Source of the DNA: Salinicola salarius
GTDB lineage: Bacteria; Pseudomonadota; Gammaproteobacteria; Pseudomonadales; Halomonadaceae
Length of the DNA: 64,000 nt
Direction of reading: 5' to 3'
Assembly (NCBI RefSeq): GCF_003206135.1
Contig: NZ_PZJT01000011.1
Location: 1 to 64,000, forward strand
The position numbers and the translations under genes are program-made. The notes beneath the pieces were generated by a model. That model was given only the letters and a program-made list of their open reading frames with translations, did not search any database and was not told where the DNA came from. The first letter of the stretch is position 1, and each line of letters begins with the position of its first letter. This document shows positions 41,094 through 50,025 of the stretch, piece after piece.

Positions 41094-42117
41094 TCCATTC
41101 TCTGACGAGCCGGCCCACGGGAGAGTGCGCCGGCGCCTGACGCAGCATCATCAATATGGGCAGCCGCAGGCGGGGGATCAATGCCAAATCACGGACGACG
41201 CGGCGAAAGTTGGCATTCCTGCAGCTTGCCAGACGTTCCAGAAACCGCATGAGCCGGGTTTCATGTTCGAGGTGCTGCCAGCCGCGGGCGGCAATGGCGG
41301 CAAGACAATCGGCGGCCATGAGGTCGTCGTCGTCGAGAATACGATCGAGCCATTCTCCGACCCGGGGGTCGTCGCTGCCCAGCAGCGCTCTCAGCAGGGC
41401 GCAGAACGTTTCTATATCCTGCGCTTCGCGGGTGGTGGCGAGTGCGTGCCAGAGAGTGGGCAGCAGCTCGGCCGGCGTATCGCCATGCTCCATCAGGTAG
41501 CACAGCGGCAGAATCACCTCGCGGGGCAGCGCGTTCAGGCGCAGCGTCAATGCCTCGATGACGGCAGGATCACTGTCGACCACCTGATCGGCCAGGCCCT
41601 GGAGGCCGAGCATTTGCCAGTTGAGAGCGTCGTCACCGATGAGGTAGCGACGCACCATGTCCGAATGCGATGACGACGGTTGCCCGAAATGGCGAGACAG
41701 GCGAGCATGCAGCAGCGCGCGCTGGTGCAGCTCCGGCTCGAATGCCAGGGGGTTGTCCTGCATCAGATTGGTCGGCTCCAGCTTGCCTTGTGCGAGCCCG
41801 TTCTGCGTCGGATCGGCAGGCTGGGTGCCCAGAGTCTGAAGCAGGCGATCGAGAAATTCGTCGCGCGCGGCAGGAACCAGCATGCCCTGTTCATCCAGCG
41901 GCAACGACAGAAACCAGATCGCCGGATCCTGATAGGTCGCCGGCCAGCGCAGGGCGCAGGCGACCTGCGCATGACCGTTCCAGGGTAGCGGCCATGGTTC
42001 GCGCTCCTGTTCGAAGGCAGCGAAAGTGTCCTGACGCATTGGCGCCACACGTCGACCCAGGGTCGACAGCGCAAGCTCCGCGCCGCTATGGGCGAAAAAA
42101 TCGCTCAGCGTTTGCAT
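41086..42117 (-). CDS. DUF3549-family protein
   Basis: 343 residues with no signal peptide or membrane segment. The N-terminal LSDFFAHSGAELALSTLGRRVAPM and the helical, HEAT-like remainder (LPREVILPLCYLMEHGDTPAELLPTLWHAL, ALLRALLGSDDPRVGEWL) match the DUF3549 family as I know it. No function is established. It leads a minus-strand cluster with the RimB-like gene and rimK, overlapping the former, so a link with ribosome modification is conceivable but unproven. Confidence 0.75.
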   Translation of the reverse strand: MQTLSDFFAHSGAELALSTLGRRVAPMRQDTFAAFEQEREPWPLPWNGHAQVACALRWPATYQDPAIWFLSLPLDEQGMLVPAARDEFLDRLLQTLGTQPADPTQNGLAQGKLEPTNLMQDNPLAFEPELHQRALLHARLSRHFGQPSSSHSDMVRRYLIGDDALNWQMLGLQGLADQVVDSDPAVIEALTLRLNALPREVILPLCYLMEHGDTPAELLPTLWHALATTREAQDIETFCALLRALLGSDDPRVGEWLDRILDDDDLMAADCLAAIAARGWQHLEHETRLMRFLERLASCRNANFRRVVRDLALIPRLRLPILMMLRQAPAHSPVGRLVREWNA

Positions 42118-42300
42118 GGTAGACGGTCGTCATGTTCATCGAGGCGCGCACTGTAACTTGCGGTGACGGCGCTGGATAGGGGGTGGCCAAAAATTGAACA
42201 GTTTCCGCCAGCTCATGCCTTGCGGCGCTCCGATCAAGGTGTCCCAAGTTTATCCACAGGCTCTTTCAGGGTTTCTGTGAGCAACCCTGAAGGCGCCATA

Positions 42301-42320
42301 TCCAGACAGCTCCAGACAGC
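42301..42320 (+). repeat. 10-base tandem duplication upstream of yqcC
   Basis: TCCAGACAGC occurs twice head to tail directly ahead of the AGGAGAG ribosome binding site. A 9-bp stem TTCAGGGTT/AACCCTGAA (42265-42273/42283-42291) and a TTATCCACA word (42250-42258) precede it. Confidence 0.8.
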
Positions 42321-42333
42321 AACAGGAGAGAGA

Positions 42334-42660
42334 ATGAGTCCACACGATGAATTGGCCAGTGCCTTGCGTGAATTGGAAACGGCCCTGATGGAAGCCGGCT
42401 TCTGGGAGGAATCCCGGCCGGACGCTTCGGCGTTCGAAAGCCGGCAGCCATTCTGTGTCGATACCATGTCGCTGCCGCAGTGGCTGCGGTACGTCTTTAT
42501 CGCCCGCCTGCAGGCACTGATCGACGCCCGTGCGACATTGCCGGAGAGCTGTGCGGTCGCGCCGGCAATGGAGGTGTGGCTCAAGGACGAACCGGCCTCG
42601 AGGAGAGAGCCGGTGATCCGTGAACTCGCCGTCGTCGACCGCATCGTCACCCAGGCGTGA
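42334..42660 (+). CDS. yqcC: YqcC-family (DUF446) protein
   Basis: 108 residues from the ATG at 42334, with AGGAGAG just upstream. The small helical YqcC family is recognised by the FCVDTMSLPQWLRYVFIARLQALID segment, with the conserved Trp-Leu and Phe. E. coli yqcC is next to truC, but no pseudouridine synthase follows here. Function unknown. Confidence 0.88.
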   Translation: MSPHDELASALRELETALMEAGFWEESRPDASAFESRQPFCVDTMSLPQWLRYVFIARLQALIDARATLPESCAVAPAMEVWLKDEPASRREPVIRELAVVDRIVTQA

Positions 42661-42707
42661 GCGGTCACAGCGAGTGTGGTCGTTCGCTTTCTGAATCGCG
42701 GACACAA

Positions 42708-42732
42708 AAAACCGGGCCTGAGGCCCGGTTTT
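42708..42732. terminator. Bidirectional terminator between yqcC and ompW
   Basis: AAAACCGGGCC (42708-42718), loop TGA, GGCCCGGTTTT (42722-42732), with extra As on the left. It is a symmetrical rho-independent terminator serving both convergent genes. Confidence 0.92.
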
Positions 42733-42751
42733 GCTATCGATCGCCGATCGC

Positions 42752-43306
42752 TTAGAAGCGAGCGGTGACACCGGCACCGACGGTGACCGGATCGAGATCG
42801 ATATCGCGGCCGCCACTGATGTCGGCGCTGACATCGGTGTACTGCGCGAAAGCGTTGAAGCCGAAGTTTTCGGTGACGTTCAGGTCGACGCCCAACTGGC
42901 CGGCTGCGCCCCAGGAGTCGTCAACGCTACCGACACCGCTTTCGTCGGAGAACGTGGTGTAGTTGACGCCGACACCAGCATAGGGCTGGACAGCAGAGTC
43001 CATGCCGCCGAGCGGGTAGTACTGAGCCATCAGGTTGATCGGAACCTGCTTGAAGTTGCCGCCTTCAGCGTGAACCTTGGTTTCGGTCATGGAGCTCAGC
43101 TCGACACCGATCTTGTCGTGAACCATGTAACCCAGGCCCAGGTAGGCGCCCTTGTCGTTGTCATCGGTATAACCGGTGTCAACGTCGGTCTTGGCAACGC
43201 CCAGACGGCCATAGAAGTCGCCGGCGCCATAAGCGAAAGCGGCTTGGGTTCCGAATGCGCAAGCGCCGGCAACCACCATTGCAGAAAACAGTTTGGTCTT
43301 GGTCAT
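42752..43306 (-). CDS. ompW: OmpW-family outer-membrane protein
   Basis: 184 residues. A signal peptide (MTKTKLFSAMVVAGACAFG, cleaved after AFA) is followed by an eight-strand beta-barrel pattern with alternating aromatic residues, GDFYGRLGVA at the start and a C-terminal phenylalanine (VTVGAGVTARF), the outer-membrane insertion signal. LMAQYYPLGG and VQPYAGVGVNYTTF are typical of OmpW. The family forms narrow hydrophobic channels and responds to salt and oxidative stress. The sequence is acidic, as expected of a halophile. Confidence 0.93.
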   Translation of the reverse strand: MTKTKLFSAMVVAGACAFGTQAAFAYGAGDFYGRLGVAKTDVDTGYTDDNDKGAYLGLGYMVHDKIGVELSSMTETKVHAEGGNFKQVPINLMAQYYPLGGMDSAVQPYAGVGVNYTTFSDESGVGSVDDSWGAAGQLGVDLNVTENFGFNAFAQYTDVSADISGGRDIDLDPVTVGAGVTARF

Positions 43307-43557
43307 GATAAGTACTCCCTTCCTTTCATCATGAAGCCGTGTTACCGGCCTTCACATTCTATGAGACAACGTCGCCATGATAGGAAACAGTGTTTTTTAT
43401 GTCCAGTAAAATTTTGAAACAGCGTTTTTTTACGGCTCAGTAGGCGTTACGCCTGTTTGTGCGCCATCCGCTGCTACCGGCTAGGATTACCGTAGTAGCG
43501 AATGACTCAAGCTGCCAATACGAGATGAGGTGGCAGCACATCGCGCAAGGAGTGCTC

Positions 43558-44580
43558 GTGGAGCGTCGTCAGAGAGACTGGATGTTGTCGATCGTGGTGC
43601 CGGTAATGAACGAGGAAGCGGCCATCGCGCGTTTCCTGGAAGCCGTGGATCGCACGCTGGGCGATGCGGTGCCGCGACTGGAAATTCTGTTCGTCGACGA
43701 CGGCTCCACCGATGCGACGCTTGTCACGTTGCGAGAGCGGGCAGCGCTGGATCCTCGCACTCGGGTGATATCGCTGACGCGCAATTTCGGCAAGGAAGCT
43801 GCCATGACCGCCGGTCTCGACCATGCGCGCGGTGATGCCGTGGTGCCGATGGATGTCGATCTGCAGGACCCGCCGGAGGTGATTCTGGAATTCATTCGTC
43901 TGTGGCGGGAGCATGGCTACGACATGGTCTACGGCATTCGGGGATCGCGGGATGAAGATACCCAGGCGAAACGGACCTCCGCCGGGCTTTTCTATCGCTT
44001 CTTCAACCGGCTGGCGGAGACGCCCATCCCCAGTAACGCGGGGGATTTCCGGCTGATGGATCGCCGTGTCGTCGAGGCGATCAAGCGATTGCCGGAGCGT
44101 AACCGGTTCATGAAAGGACTGTTCAACTGGCCCGGATACCGCTGCACCGGCGTCTATTACAACCGGCCGGCGAGAGAGAGCGGAGAGAGCAAGTTCAACT
44201 TCTGGAAACTCTGGAACTTCGCCATCGACGGCTTCGTCAGCTTCTCGACCTGGCCGCTGCGCATCTGGATGTATTTCGGTGCGGTCATCGCGGGGCTCGC
44301 GTTTCTCTACATTCTGCTTCTCGTGGGGCGTGTGATCGTGGTGGGTAGCGATGTCCCCGGCTATGCGTCCTTGATGACGGCGATCCTGTTCTTCGGTGGC
44401 ATGCAGCTGCTGTCCGTCGGGATTCTGGGCGAATACGTGGGACGCCTGTTCATCGAGGCCAAGCAGCGGCCGCTCTACCTGATCGCCGAAGATAGCCTGG
44501 AGGGTAAGATTAGCCTGGAGGCCAAAGATAGCCTGGAGGCCAAAGCGGGTCTGGTCGATGAGGCCTCCCGCACCTCATGA
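43558..44580 (+). CDS. GtrB-like polyprenyl-phosphate glycosyltransferase
   Basis: 340 residues from the GTG at 43558, with AAGGAG (43547-43552) 5 bases upstream; no ATG fits. A GT2 domain with LSIVVPVMNEE, FVDDGSTD and DVDLQDPPEV, followed by two C-terminal transmembrane helices (IWMYFGAVIAGLAFLYILLLV and LMTAILFFGGMQLLSVGILGEYVG). This is the bactoprenol glucosyltransferase/ArnC-like family, which loads a sugar onto undecaprenyl phosphate. The extreme C-terminus carries an 18-base tandem repeat. It overlaps gtrA by ATGA, the usual gtrA/gtrB partnership. The sugar and final acceptor are unknown; no third gtr gene is present. Confidence 0.92.
   Translation: MERRQRDWMLSIVVPVMNEEAAIARFLEAVDRTLGDAVPRLEILFVDDGSTDATLVTLRERAALDPRTRVISLTRNFGKEAAMTAGLDHARGDAVVPMDVDLQDPPEVILEFIRLWREHGYDMVYGIRGSRDEDTQAKRTSAGLFYRFFNRLAETPIPSNAGDFRLMDRRVVEAIKRLPERNRFMKGLFNWPGYRCTGVYYNRPARESGESKFNFWKLWNFAIDGFVSFSTWPLRIWMYFGAVIAGLAFLYILLLVGRVIVVGSDVPGYASLMTAILFFGGMQLLSVGILGEYVGRLFIEAKQRPLYLIAEDSLEGKISLEAKDSLEAKAGLVDEASRTS
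44491..44544 (+). repeat. 18-base tandem repeat in the end of the GtrB-like gene
   Basis: Three in-frame units encoding (D/I)SLE(G/A)K: 44491-44508, 44509-44526 and 44527-44544. Units two and three differ by one codon. The copy number can change without a frameshift. Confidence 0.9.
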
Positions 44581-44969
44581 AACGTCGACTCAAGCGCGAA
44601 GCCAAGACCGCCGCACGTTTCGGCCTGGTAGGCACGGTGGCGACGGCGGCCCATCTGTCGGTTGCGGCTGTCCTGAGCGCGCTATGGCCGACGCTGTCGG
44701 AATTTATCGTCAACCTGTGCGGGTTTCTGGTTGCCTTCCAGATCTCCCTCGTCGGCCATCGGCGGCTGACGTTCCGGCGCCGCGGACGGGCAAAACGATT
44801 TTTTACCCTGGCGGTGCTGGGATTCGTACTCAATAACGGGGTGCTGGCGGCGCTGCTGGCGTCCACCAGGATCGCGGGATTCTGGGCCATCGTCATTGCT
44901 ACGTTGACTGTGCCGTTGATCACCTACGTCGGTTCGCGGCTGTGGGCGTTCCGCGAACACCATGTCTAG
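44577..44969 (+). CDS. GtrA-family membrane flippase-like protein
   Basis: 130 residues with four predicted transmembrane helices, FGLVGTVATAAHLSVAAVL at the start and the conserved NLCGFLVAFQISLVGHRRLTF and LITYVGSRLWAF motifs. GtrA proteins are proposed to flip the lipid-linked sugar made by GtrB to the periplasm. The start overlaps the stop of the GtrB-like gene. Confidence 0.92.
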   Translation: MKRRLKREAKTAARFGLVGTVATAAHLSVAAVLSALWPTLSEFIVNLCGFLVAFQISLVGHRRLTFRRRGRAKRFFTLAVLGFVLNNGVLAALLASTRIAGFWAIVIATLTVPLITYVGSRLWAFREHHV

Positions 44970-45043
44970 GGCTCGGATGGAAAGTCGCTGAGTATGCGGG
45001 ACGTAGGCGAGCATGCTGGTCGTGCATCGGCGGAGCATGAAAA

Positions 45044-45063
45044 AGGGCTCCCGTAGGAGCCCT
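45044..45063. terminator. Terminator between gtrA and putP
   Basis: AGGGCTCC (45044-45051), loop CGTA, GGAGCCCT (45056-45063). The right arm recurs at 45071-45079 so an alternative pairing is possible. A-rich sequence on the left supplies the U-run for the minus-strand putP transcript. Confidence 0.85.
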
Positions 45064-45110
45064 CTTCCGTAGGAGCCCTTGGAGGCCCCGAGTGCGTCAT
45101 GCGCGCGTTG

Positions 45111-46601
45111 CTAACGCGAGATCTGCTTGTACTCCCCGGCATCGCTGGTCACGCTGCTCACCACCAGGATGGCAATGAAGGAGGCGATGAAGCCGGGAAT
45201 GATCTCGTAGACGCCGGGACCGCCCATGAACTCGCCGTTCCAGCCTAGCGAAATCCAGATCATGACGGTGGCGGCACCCACCACCATGCCCGCGATGGCG
45301 CCGGCGCCGTTGGTGCGAGACCACATCAGCGAGAGGAGGATCAGCGGGCCGAATGCCGCACCAAAGCCGGCCCAGGCGTTGCTCACCAGCCCCAGCACCT
45401 GAGAGTCCGGGTCGGAGGCAATGACGGCGGCCACCAGACCAACCAGCACGACACTAATTCGGCCGACGGCCACGGTTTCCTTTTCCGTTGCTTCCTTGCG
45501 CAGGAACAGACGGTAGAAGTCCTCGGTCAGTGACGAAGAGGCCACCAGCAGCTGGCTGGAGATCGTGCTCATGATCGCCGCAAGCAGTGCCGCGTAGAGG
45601 AAACCGGTGATCAGCGGATGGAACAGCAGATTCGCCAGGATGATGAAGATCGTTTCCGGATCCTGGATCTCCAGACCGTTGCGGATCGCATAGGCACGGC
45701 CGAATATACCCAGAGAGATCGCCCCGACGAGAGAGATGAGCATCCAGCTCATGCCGATATTGCGGGCGACGGGTACATCCTTCAGCGATCGGATGGCCAT
45801 GAAACGCACGATGATGTGCGGCTGCCCGAAATAACCCAGCCCCCAGGTCACCGCAGACAGCCAACCAATGAAGGTCAGGCCATCCGTCCACGATAGCAGC
45901 GTGGGATCGACTTCATTCAAGGTCTGCGAGGCCTGGGAAAAACCGCCGCCACCGTCACCGAAGATGACCACCGCCGGCATGATCACCAGCGCCAGCATCA
46001 TGATGCAGCCCTGCACGAAGTCGGTCATGCTCACGGCCAGGAAGCCGCCGACGACCGTATACGCCAGTACCACGCCCAGCGTGATGATCACACCCGCCGC
46101 ATAGTCGCTCAGGCTACCGATGTTGATGACGTCGGCAAAGGCGCTTTCGAACAGCTTGCCACCTGCCACCAGGCCGGACGCCGTGTAGACCGCGAAGAAG
46201 ACGACGATGACGATAGCGGATACTGTTCGCAGCGACATCGCCCGGGTGGGAAACCGGTTTGCCAGGAAGGCCGGGATGGTGATTGCGTTGCCATAGTGAA
46301 CCGTCTGTTCACGAAGGCGCGGTGCGACCAGGAGCCAGTTGAAGAATGCCCCCACGAACAGGCCGATACCGATCCAGGCCGAGCCCAGGCCGGAGACGAA
46401 CATCGCCCCGGGCAACCCCAGCAGCAGCCAGCCGCTCATGTCCGAGGCGCCGGCCGACAGCGCCGCCACCTGCGGGCTGAGCGTCCGGCCGCCCAGCATG
46501 TAGTCTTCGGACGTGGAAGTGGATGTGCGCATGGCGTAGAGGCCGATGGCGATCATGAGCGCAAAGTAGGCAAAAAGGCTTATCCAGACACCAATAGCCA
46601 T
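45111..46601 (-). CDS. putP: Sodium/proline symporter
   Basis: 496 residues, about 13 transmembrane helices, of the SSS family. LGGRTLSPQVAALSAGASDMSGWLLLGLPG (the sodium/proline site region) and TISSQLLVASSSLTEDFYR are diagnostic of PutP. It imports proline as nutrient and osmolyte. It is the second gene of a putA-putP pair, 43 bases behind putA. Confidence 0.96.
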   Translation of the reverse strand: MAIGVWISLFAYFALMIAIGLYAMRTSTSTSEDYMLGGRTLSPQVAALSAGASDMSGWLLLGLPGAMFVSGLGSAWIGIGLFVGAFFNWLLVAPRLREQTVHYGNAITIPAFLANRFPTRAMSLRTVSAIVIVVFFAVYTASGLVAGGKLFESAFADVINIGSLSDYAAGVIITLGVVLAYTVVGGFLAVSMTDFVQGCIMMLALVIMPAVVIFGDGGGGFSQASQTLNEVDPTLLSWTDGLTFIGWLSAVTWGLGYFGQPHIIVRFMAIRSLKDVPVARNIGMSWMLISLVGAISLGIFGRAYAIRNGLEIQDPETIFIILANLLFHPLITGFLYAALLAAIMSTISSQLLVASSSLTEDFYRLFLRKEATEKETVAVGRISVVLVGLVAAVIASDPDSQVLGLVSNAWAGFGAAFGPLILLSLMWSRTNGAGAIAGMVVGAATVMIWISLGWNGEFMGGPGVYEIIPGFIASFIAILVVSSVTSDAGEYKQISR

Positions 46602-46644
46602 AAAAACGTCTCCTGTTTCTTAATTGTTAGGCCGGACGTGGCGA

Positions 46645-49600
46645 TCACTCGTCTCCCATGGCAAGCAGTGAAGCGTTCCCACCCAGCGCGGCCGTATTGA
46701 TGGTGCGCGTCTTTTCGGTGACGAAGCGTAACAGATAATGGGGGCCGCCCGCCTTGGGTCCGGTACCGGAGAATCCTTGCCCGCCGAACGGCTGTACGCC
46801 GACGACCGCGCCGATGATATCGCGGTTGACATAGACGTTGCCGACGCGGATGCGGCTGGCGACATGGTTGGTGAAGTTCTCGTTGCGACTATGAACGCCG
46901 AACGTCAGCCCATAGCCCTTGGCATTGATGGAGTCGATGACCGCTTCCAGTTGATCGGCGCGGTAGCGGGCGATGTGCAGCAGGGGGCCGAACTGTTCGG
47001 TTTCCATCGACTCGATGCCGTCGATATTGAATGCCATCGGCGCAACGAAGGTGCCGTTGCCGGTCTGGGCCGGATCGAGCTTCGCTTCGGCGATCAAGCG
47101 GCCTTCGGCCTTCATGGTCTCGACATGCTTGAGCAGACCCTGGCGGGCGTCTTCATCGATGACCGGGCCGACATCGGTGCCCAGGTCACGCGGGTCACCG
47201 ATGCGCAATTCATCCATGGCCCCGCGCAGGATCTCGATCACACGGTCGGCGATATCTTCCTGGAGATAAAGAACGCGTAGCGCGGAACAGCGCTGCCCGG
47301 CACTCTGGAATGCGGAGTGGACGACATCGGCCACGACCTGCTCGGGCAGGGCGGTCGAATCGACGATCATTGCGTTCATGCCACCGGTCTCGGCGATCAG
47401 CGTGGGAAGCGCGGCATTTTCCCTGGCGGCCAGGGCCCGGTTGATGATCTGCGCGGTATCGGTCGACCCGGTGAAGACCACGCCGGTGATGCGCGGATCG
47501 CTACTCAGGACGCTACCCACGGTGGGGCCGTCGCCGGGCAGCAACTGCACCACGTCACGGGGCATGCCGGCCTCGTACAGCAATTCGATCACGCGGTTGG
47601 CGACCAGCGAGGTCTGCTCTGCAGGCTTGGCCAGTACGGTGTTGCCGGCCACCGCGGCGGCGACCAGTTGGCCGGTAAAGATGGCGACGGGGAAGTTCCA
47701 GGGGCTGATCGCGGCGAAGACCCCTTTGCCCTGCATCACCAGCTCGTTGGATTCGCCGGTCGGCCCTGGCAATACGGTCGGCTCGGCGAACAGTTCGCGT
47801 GCGCGCGCCGCGTAGTAGCGACAGAAATCCACCGCTTCGCGAATCTCGTCGACACCATCGGTGAGCAGTTTGCCGCCCTCGCGGGAGCAGAGCGTCATCA
47901 GTTCCGCGAGATGCGTCTCCATCAGGTCGGCATGACGTTCGAGGATGGCCGCACGCTCCTCGACTGGCGTTTCGCTCCAGCGGGGGAAGGCCTGCCAGGC
48001 GATACCGACGGCCTTTTCGGCCTGCTCGCGCGTCGCCCACTGCACACTGCCTACGGACTGACGGCGGTCATAGGGGCTGGTGACCCGCTGGCGTTGGGTT
48101 TCGTCGTCGGCGACATCGATTCCGAGCAGCGGCTTGACGTGATGCTCACGCTCCATGAACTTCGCCATGCGATCGATGAGCGGCTGATATTCGCTATTGA
48201 TGTTCAAGTTGACGCCCCTGGAATTTTTGCGTGCAGGACCATAGATCTGGCGCGGCAACGGAATCTTGGTATTGGCGAAGGTCGGGTACTGCTTGAGCGT
48301 GGCGATCGGGTGAACGCAGAGCGATTCCACTGGAACGCGGGGGTCGACCAACTGGTGGACGAACGACGAGTTGGCGCCATTTTCCAGCAGGCGCCGGACC
48401 AGGTAGGGCAGTAGATCCTTGTGCGCTCCCACCGGGGCGTAGATGCGGCAGTAGGTGCCTTCGGGCGCCCGGGTCAGCGCGGCATCGTAGAGGGCTTCAC
48501 CCATGCCGTGCAGGCGCTGGAATTCGAATGCGCGATCGGCATGGTTGGCCCGTTCGAGAATGTTGGTGATGGTGTGCGCGTTATGGGTCGCAAACTGGGG
48601 GAAAAGGCGGCCGCGAGTGTTCTCGGATAGCAGGAACTGGGCGCAGGCGAGATAGGCGACATCGGTACACGCCTTGCGGGTATAGACGGGATAACCATCG
48701 ACGCCGAGCTTCTGCGATTCCTTGATCTCAGTGTCCCAGTATGCGCCCTTGACCAGACGCAGCGGGATCTCGTCGCCCTGTCGATCGGCCAGGCGATTAA
48801 TGTAGTGAAGGACCGGCAATGCACGCTTGGAGTAGGCCTGAACCACCAAACCGAAATGACCCCAGCCACGGCAGACATCGCTTTCGAAGACAGCGCGGAA
48901 GACCTCGAGCGACAGTTCGAGGCGATCCACTTCCTCGGCATCGATGGTCAGCGCGACGTGACGCTCGCGAGCCAGTTCGACGAGCTGCTTGACCGTACCG
49001 ACGAGCTCTTCGAGTACCTGGGTGCGGCGGCCGAACTCATAGCGCGGATGCAGCGCCGACAGCTTGATCGAGACGGACGGCGCCGGTGTCCTGGCGTCCA
49101 GCTTGAGGCTGGTCTTGCCCACCTCGAGAATCGCCGCGGCGTAATCGTCGAAATAGCGCTTGGCATCCTGACGGGTACGGGCGGCTTCGCCCAGCATGTC
49201 GTAGGAGTAGGTGTAGCCCTTGTTGAAGAGCGGCCGGGAGCGCTTGAGCGCTTCGTCGATCGTGCGGCCCAGCACGAACTGCTGCCCCATGATCTTCATC
49301 GCCTGATACATCGCACTGCGAATGACCGGCTCGCCCATGCGATTGACCATCTTGTTGATGAAGTTGGCCGGCTTGCCTTCTCGCGGCTTGTCCATCTGGA
49401 TCACGTTGCCGGTCATCAGCAGGCCCCAGGTCGAGGCATTGACGAACCAGGATTCACTCTGGCCCAGATAACGCTTCCAGTCGGCGACCCCCAGTTTGTC
49501 CTCGATCAGCGCGTCGGCGGTGGCCTTGTCGGGAATGCGCAGCAACGCTTCGGCCAGGCACATCAGCAATACGCCTTCCTGCGTGTCGAGGCTGTACTGC

Positions 49601-49836
49601 TGAAGCAGCTCATCGATGGAGTCGACGGCGGTATCCATGGCCCGGACATCACGTACCAGTTGTGCCGTCTTGTCGCCGATACGTGCGAAATCGGCTTCAC
49701 CCGCCCCCAGCAGCGTACACAGCTCGGTCAGATAGGCGTCTTCGTCGACGATGTAATGGTCGCTGATTCTGGCAAACAGCTCGTCGAGCGAAGTCTGCCA
49801 GGTGGCAGTGTCCAGCATTTGATCGGCTTTTAGCAT
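46645..49836 (-). CDS. putA: Bifunctional proline dehydrogenase / P5C dehydrogenase, short PutA
   Basis: 1063 residues. Oxidises proline to glutamate in two steps. The N-terminal proline dehydrogenase (about 110-470) has IDAEEVDRLELSLEVF and RLVKGAYWDTEIKES; the aldehyde dehydrogenase (about 540-1010) has the glutamate in LIAETGGMNAM and the nucleophilic Cys in QSAGQRCSALRVL. Compared with the 1320-residue E. coli protein it lacks the N-terminal ribbon-helix-helix DNA-binding domain and the C-terminal extra domain, so it should not repress its own operon. An AraC regulator lies just upstream instead. GGGGG 8 bases before the ATG is the ribosome binding site. Confidence 0.96.
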   Translation of the reverse strand: MLKADQMLDTATWQTSLDELFARISDHYIVDEDAYLTELCTLLGAGEADFARIGDKTAQLVRDVRAMDTAVDSIDELLQQYSLDTQEGVLLMCLAEALLRIPDKATADALIEDKLGVADWKRYLGQSESWFVNASTWGLLMTGNVIQMDKPREGKPANFINKMVNRMGEPVIRSAMYQAMKIMGQQFVLGRTIDEALKRSRPLFNKGYTYSYDMLGEAARTRQDAKRYFDDYAAAILEVGKTSLKLDARTPAPSVSIKLSALHPRYEFGRRTQVLEELVGTVKQLVELARERHVALTIDAEEVDRLELSLEVFRAVFESDVCRGWGHFGLVVQAYSKRALPVLHYINRLADRQGDEIPLRLVKGAYWDTEIKESQKLGVDGYPVYTRKACTDVAYLACAQFLLSENTRGRLFPQFATHNAHTITNILERANHADRAFEFQRLHGMGEALYDAALTRAPEGTYCRIYAPVGAHKDLLPYLVRRLLENGANSSFVHQLVDPRVPVESLCVHPIATLKQYPTFANTKIPLPRQIYGPARKNSRGVNLNINSEYQPLIDRMAKFMEREHHVKPLLGIDVADDETQRQRVTSPYDRRQSVGSVQWATREQAEKAVGIAWQAFPRWSETPVEERAAILERHADLMETHLAELMTLCSREGGKLLTDGVDEIREAVDFCRYYAARARELFAEPTVLPGPTGESNELVMQGKGVFAAISPWNFPVAIFTGQLVAAAVAGNTVLAKPAEQTSLVANRVIELLYEAGMPRDVVQLLPGDGPTVGSVLSSDPRITGVVFTGSTDTAQIINRALAARENAALPTLIAETGGMNAMIVDSTALPEQVVADVVHSAFQSAGQRCSALRVLYLQEDIADRVIEILRGAMDELRIGDPRDLGTDVGPVIDEDARQGLLKHVETMKAEGRLIAEAKLDPAQTGNGTFVAPMAFNIDGIESMETEQFGPLLHIARYRADQLEAVIDSINAKGYGLTFGVHSRNENFTNHVASRIRVGNVYVNRDIIGAVVGVQPFGGQGFSGTGPKAGGPHYLLRFVTEKTRTINTAALGGNASLLAMGDE

Positions 49837-49847
49837 TGTTGAAGCCC

Positions 49848-49882
49848 CCTATAGCAGTATGGACCACGGCAGTATGGACCAC
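49848..49882 (-). promoter_or_regulatory. putA promoter with paired direct repeats
   Basis: Read on the minus strand, GTGGTCCATACTGC occurs twice with a 15-base period (49869-49882 and 49854-49867), and the second copy abuts a TATAGG -10 box (49848-49853). Direct repeats overlapping the -35 region are the usual site of AraC-type activators, and an AraC gene lies immediately upstream. Confidence 0.55.
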
Positions 49883-50025
49883 AGGAATCGGCGTTAGCCT
49901 CGGCGATCACTCCCGGCAAGCAGGCGGTGGCCGGTAATAATGGAAAGGCGTGGTGGCTGACTCTAGCGTGAAACGGGGGAAGGGTTCTTGCCAATTATCC
50001 GGGGAGATTTGCGAAAAAGCCCGGG

